Assembly: GCA_910588165.1 (NCBI GenBank)
Contig: CAJUOR010000034.1
Span: 1-17,608 of the forward strand
Origin: an uncultured Thomasclavelia sp.
Lineage (GTDB): Bacteria > Bacillota_I > Bacilli_A > Erysipelotrichales > Coprobacillaceae
DNA length: 17,608 nucleotides
Direction: 5' to 3'
Numbering within the stretch: the stretch's first letter is position 1; every line of letters starts with the position of its first letter. Below the pieces are notes generated by a model, which saw only the letters and a program-made list of their open reading frames with translations, had not been told where the DNA came from and did not search any database. Below are positions 17,201 to 17,608 of this stretch, piece by piece. The translations under genes were made by a program, and so were the position numbers.

Positions 17201-17313
17201 TTTTCTGAACCTAGGCTCGTTGGCTCTTTAGCGTACGTTAAAGGTGTCATATTTACTAACATACTAAAAACTAAGAAAATATTAACTACCGTTCTTAAAA
17301 ATTTATGTTTCAT
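11203..17313 (-). CDS. Giant secreted surface protein with Cys/His repeats, InlB-type repeats and isopeptide pilin domains
   Basis: A 2036-residue exported protein; no specific function recognised, adhesin or matrix-binding role inferred. Order: signal peptide (1-28, likely cut after TYA); seven HxH...C(Y)...C repeats (53-182); a region with strands and a helical stretch (about 185-460); Pro hinge (471-481); InlB-like end TYYGVW (589-594); a Cys cluster (697-735); a Ca-loop-like DANGDGYPDND (868-878); a long central region of unknown fold; an InlB B-repeat (about 1428-1516; FAGWYYD, YAVWKP); MucBP-like repeats (about 1520-1673); pilin isopeptide domain 1 (about 1676-1795; candidates K1683, E1736, N1790/N1791); domain 2 (about 1798-1979; K1804, E1927, N1976) with more Cys/His repeats inside; Pro/Asp/Asn linker; QTDTG (1995-1999), hydrophobic helix, KRR tail. 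The last part is a sortase-type signal with a degenerate motif. The gene has its own promoter and terminator; no sortase lies nearby. The start is fixed by the signal peptide and by an in-frame stop just upstream. Confidence 0.85.
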   Translation of the reverse strand: MKHKFLRTVVNIFLVFSMLVNMTPLTYAKEPTSLGSEKTENVQEVPEAKDVEHVHHSIGWNCVLACPIPEHIHTIEDCYVIGADLLCDFHEHTPDCYVGDELVCGKKSTIAHTHTIETCYNLICGEPENETHTHILEDCYELTCGQEESEGHEHTDMCYATLQCDQTEHTHDDVSCQKEYSCETEYVLLTVDYYITVNGQKIRAASTFQALLMNGDQYEAPIINLKADGYKVDTVKRYTSGSDVEESLAVVEKDGKYVALGTMEKDTKIIVNYVYEKEYAPYRVDYWGYDIAGQNPVLLYSYTGMGKKDSQISASQDEINTSTISISVNDLMKNLYDILGDKDQLGESGADFIKKLTQAVNDLYLTKDEDNENILYHDIMPLLETIAGVNKNDDANTRTSKLNKLTRKQIKQYIAEKIVKVYGFDQNSQQIWDAKLTVTADELAIRNLYYVPQKPQTLLFVTGLANAEVKGIPQTPIPPAPDDDGVELNYSIKLSQNFITTLPTVDVSGYTKNIYAKHQSYVFVGWVTGENAQAITDYTPSNATGKYKDITIYTVDGDASDTHKPNIPSGVTTKPLDKEIQKMPDGGVTYYGVWQPFAAPYTVQLWFESEQGDNTYVESHTLDIQRYHGIGMPVTFNSFDVDRAQEKNVIDAANHTTNALFDTAVKFEDPESNTKDEYNSYADYKNSPFYGFDFLECEVCHLNPDNCGTGSCTCGKQRKTNADGSEGVATSIPACNYQKMTVGEDGTTVLNLYYTREMWEIAFNPNVQLWTTKCLVRPTEFNIYTYWTGGVQKNDVKDALEANKDNYTVITGKYGTRVAKEYQSGIGWDNLGSYWQNEIGTVNQTYLIPAGTEIMLANGSAAFFDASDANGDGYPDNDGFYIYPQDTLKYIQSTAGTVPAAADWALPFQGLSKIEPEMFTSHTGRHEDRDDLTSPYITIQNREAMWDNQRFGEESSYDLLNETTTYGTHRLNVYPYYHSISDDASSLDEHEFHVNYYLQALPHEEATAPYTYQTMNNDEIKFVKDLKDGEDYTVTLNTPASLLFYSGDTPEGFIPLMYRTSPLGFDGIGTGSLNRGGFQGNGVLDASERYTYRQIVQTGMNQYQVPAASLKIDYVHSKYGKHNVSFNNDNYKSVNGNSIYMSDWRQKYTGNRFTQNDASCASMDPGAYWVTDWIRAGDSKVTSGTWKKGARLDGSLTGESGLYALIQKANAGDVEAITLMNQLESSFTAGAFYPSGADEELFYHARNPSVYRYSYNGQFRTSRDLANAENAIAFARNQYSITYNTCFLNDEGEVMRDENGIVMVPIHTTHYETDDSGVITGKNDMVYYDEPLGYDPAKTPEIANFDDFYNNYYDAYFTYNGTSQPTQLGAFTFAGYGNDASTIKNDATLGGYGMWYLDPDGTIPFNEENMKKMPAGNIDVYYRYNDFRYNVYFVDEAVTGKDEKPMDVVINGEDKTLKGIINHQTVVPNTTAESFDNPSDPSLYFAGWYYDEAGTEPYDFDMEINEDTVVYAVWKPKVPTEYLVRHVLVDASGKEIREIIEPEWKESYVGNTIDANALDSEYYVDGMYFKVDDYSQSMVLDANKDKNILTFYYTYAGLRYTIEYKDIHSKIDILPSESFATKLSTVTIGMTEIPGWEYQGYSTDGGHLVPQKRYATVKVTEKGVVVTFWYERIPADDEVVAMKTLDGVLSSGTWFKFELVDENGKVVSTAQSIDGIIRFESLGLDAVGTYRYTLREVNEQNQYRIDFDDTIYEVVIEVTQSDITKPLECHMTYYKDGKELESVSGVPIFNNQRLLAEVKLEAEKYLDHKLMEGNGFEFLLQGGEGILDCGYHVHDEGCYTLKLICGQDESNTANLHNQQARHQHSDMCYEKELVCDEAESQTHLKHEQSCYTARTTLVDKQSANNGKIKFNSLSFAQPGTYVYSLHEFNDGNPNYQYDEALYRIAIEVFINDRNELDTKVTITRDGKQVENIRFDNYKITDPDDPNQSKPTDPNQTDTGDDFKSDMWLALMGVSGALAITIYVVSKRRLKDKDEEQ
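11317..11331 (-). other. Non-canonical sortase recognition motif QTDTG
   Basis: These bases encode residues 1995-1999. They occupy the LPXTG position: a Pro/Asp-rich linker before, then D-rich spacing, a membrane helix (about 2006-2024) and a positively charged tail KRRLKDK. Leu and Pro of LPXTG are replaced by Gln and Thr, while x-T-G is kept. Confidence 0.55.
11644..11829 (-). repeat. C-terminal Cys/His repeat set inside pilin domain 2
   Basis: Encodes residues 1829-1890 of the surface protein. It contains HVHDEGCY...C (1832-1845), HQHSDMCY...C (1862-1875) and a last unit H1883-x2-H1886-x3-CY. The pattern is the same as in the N-terminal set. The set separates FEFLLQGGEG from NNGKIKFNSLSF, two adjacent parts of an otherwise normal isopeptide domain, and lengthens that domain by about 70 residues. 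Confidence 0.8.
15109..15225 (-). other. Central cysteine cluster in the surface protein
   Basis: Encodes residues 697-735: C697-x2-C700-x6-C707-x4-C712-x-C714-x20-C735. Cysteines are rare elsewhere in the protein outside the Cys/His repeats, so this dense group suggests a small metal-binding knuckle or disulfide knot. Confidence 0.5.
16768..17157 (-). repeat. N-terminal array of seven HxH...C...C repeats
   Basis: Encodes residues 53-182 of the surface protein. The units begin at H54, H71, H90, H112, H132, H152 and H169; most read H-x-H-x3/4-C-Y followed 5-8 residues later by a second Cys, often CG. The period is about 20 residues. Spacing of two His and two Cys per unit suggests metal (for example zinc) coordination, but no direct evidence is in the sequence. 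Confidence 0.85.
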
Positions 17314-17351
17314 TCTTGCGGTTAAATCAAAGATTTAACTTTCCCTCCCTT
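17314..17351 (-). promoter_or_regulatory. Distant Shine-Dalgarno plus hairpin before the surface-protein start
   Basis: The only strong ribosome binding site, AAGGGAGGG (17351-17343), lies 29 nt from the ATG, too far for normal initiation. Between them is a perfect hairpin GTTAAATC-TTT-GATTTAAC (17339-17321). Looping out these 19 nt leaves 10 nt, which is within the normal spacing. The seven bases next to the ATG (CGCAAGA) hold no good alternative site. Confidence 0.65.
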
Positions 17352-17377
17352 TCAATCATCATATCTTTTTTCTTCAT
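17327..17377 (-). other. Possible 16-codon upstream ORF in the surface-protein leader
   Basis: ATG at 17377-17375, preceded by AGGA six bases upstream, opens a frame MKKKDMMIEREGKLNL that stops with TGA (17329-17327) in the loop/arm of the hairpin before the main start. It spans the main Shine-Dalgarno site. It could be a regulatory leader peptide or chance. Confidence 0.2.
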
Positions 17378-17407
17378 CACAGTTCCTATTGATTCACTCG
17401 GTTTAAA

Positions 17408-17421
17408 ACTAAGCGCTTACA
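17408..17421 (-). promoter_or_regulatory. cre-like site (CcpA) in the surface-protein leader
   Basis: TGTAAGCGCTTAGT on the minus strand agrees with the catabolite-responsive element TGWAARCGYTWNCA at 12 of 14 positions and includes the palindrome TAAGCGCTTA. It lies about 125-140 bp downstream of the predicted transcription start, where a bound CcpA would act as a roadblock. Confidence 0.5.
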
Positions 17422-17496
17422 CCATGACACAAAATTACTGCTCTTACAATCTCATAGAAAGAACGATTTTTATCACCGTTACAAACCAAATCATTG

Positions 17497-17520
17497 AATG
17501 TTATTTTAAGTCATAACATT
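17497..17520 (-). repeat. AT-rich inverted repeat in the surface-protein leader
   Basis: AATGTTAT (17497-17504) and ATAACATT (17513-17520) are perfectly complementary with an 8-nt gap. The repeat starts about 26 nt after the predicted transcription start and could fold as an mRNA hairpin or serve as an operator. Confidence 0.4.
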
Positions 17521-17552
17521 ATGTTTTCATTTGAATCAATATCTCTATATAA

Positions 17553-17581
17553 ATTTTATATCTAAATTTTCATGAAGTCAA
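17553..17581 (-). promoter_or_regulatory. Promoter of the surface-protein gene
   Basis: TTGACT (17581-17576), a 17-bp spacer and TAAAAT (17558-17553) on the minus strand, five of six matches in each box. Transcription would start near 17546 and give a leader of about 230 nt. I found no better promoter nearer the gene. Confidence 0.65.
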
Positions 17582-17608
17582 TATTTTTTTGTATTTTAAC
17601 ACAAAATC

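Noticed and set aside
17444..17494. 16-codon ORF (MIWFVTV...) in the surface-protein leader
   Set aside because: No Shine-Dalgarno-like sequence upstream; chance frame in the leader.
1..17608. Mobile elements, prophage genes, tRNAs, rRNAs, toxin-antitoxin pairs, CRISPR arrays
   Set aside because: Looked for on both strands; no transposase, integrase, att-like repeats, cloverleaf or repeat-spacer pattern was seen.

Overview
The window looks like chromosomal DNA of a low-GC Gram-positive bacterium (Firmicutes/Bacillota). Evidence: AT-rich intergenic DNA, strong AGGAGG-type ribosome binding sites, a T-box riboswitch in front of pheS, lipoprotein and wall-anchored surface proteins, and a streptococcus/lactobacillus-like oligopeptide permease. 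The large surface protein, with Cys/His repeats, InlB-type repeats and isopeptide pilin domains, resembles those of host-associated Erysipelotrichaceae or Lachnospiraceae. The family-level placement is inference from memory, not a database search.

Layout. Positions 1-5980 (minus strand) hold an oligopeptide ABC transporter: oppA (lipoprotein) with its own promoter and a strong terminator, then a 484-bp spacer with a second promoter, then oppB-oppC-oppD-oppF in tight succession; oppF runs off the left edge. At 6229-7365 (plus strand) lies tmcAL (ylbM), the tRNA-Met cytidine acetate ligase, divergent from oppA. It ends in a bidirectional terminator shared with the convergent pheT. At 7389-10823 (minus) are pheS and pheT, the phenylalanyl-tRNA synthetase, behind a well-formed T-box leader with a UUC specifier and its own promoter. 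At 11203-17313 (minus) is a single 2036-residue secreted surface protein with a terminator. Its roughly 230-nt leader carries a cre-like site, hairpins and an unusual Shine-Dalgarno/start arrangement.

How the parts relate. The permease imports peptides, and the next two units handle translation (tRNA modification and Phe-tRNA charging); each unit has its own promoter and terminator, so no joint pathway is implied. The most unusual locus is the surface protein. It carries seven HxH...C(Y)...C repeats just after the signal peptide, a second set nested inside a C-terminal isopeptide pilin domain, a separate central Cys cluster and a non-canonical sorting signal. In its mRNA a perfect hairpin sits between the Shine-Dalgarno sequence and the start codon. 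No CRISPR, insertion sequence, tRNA, rRNA or phage gene was seen.
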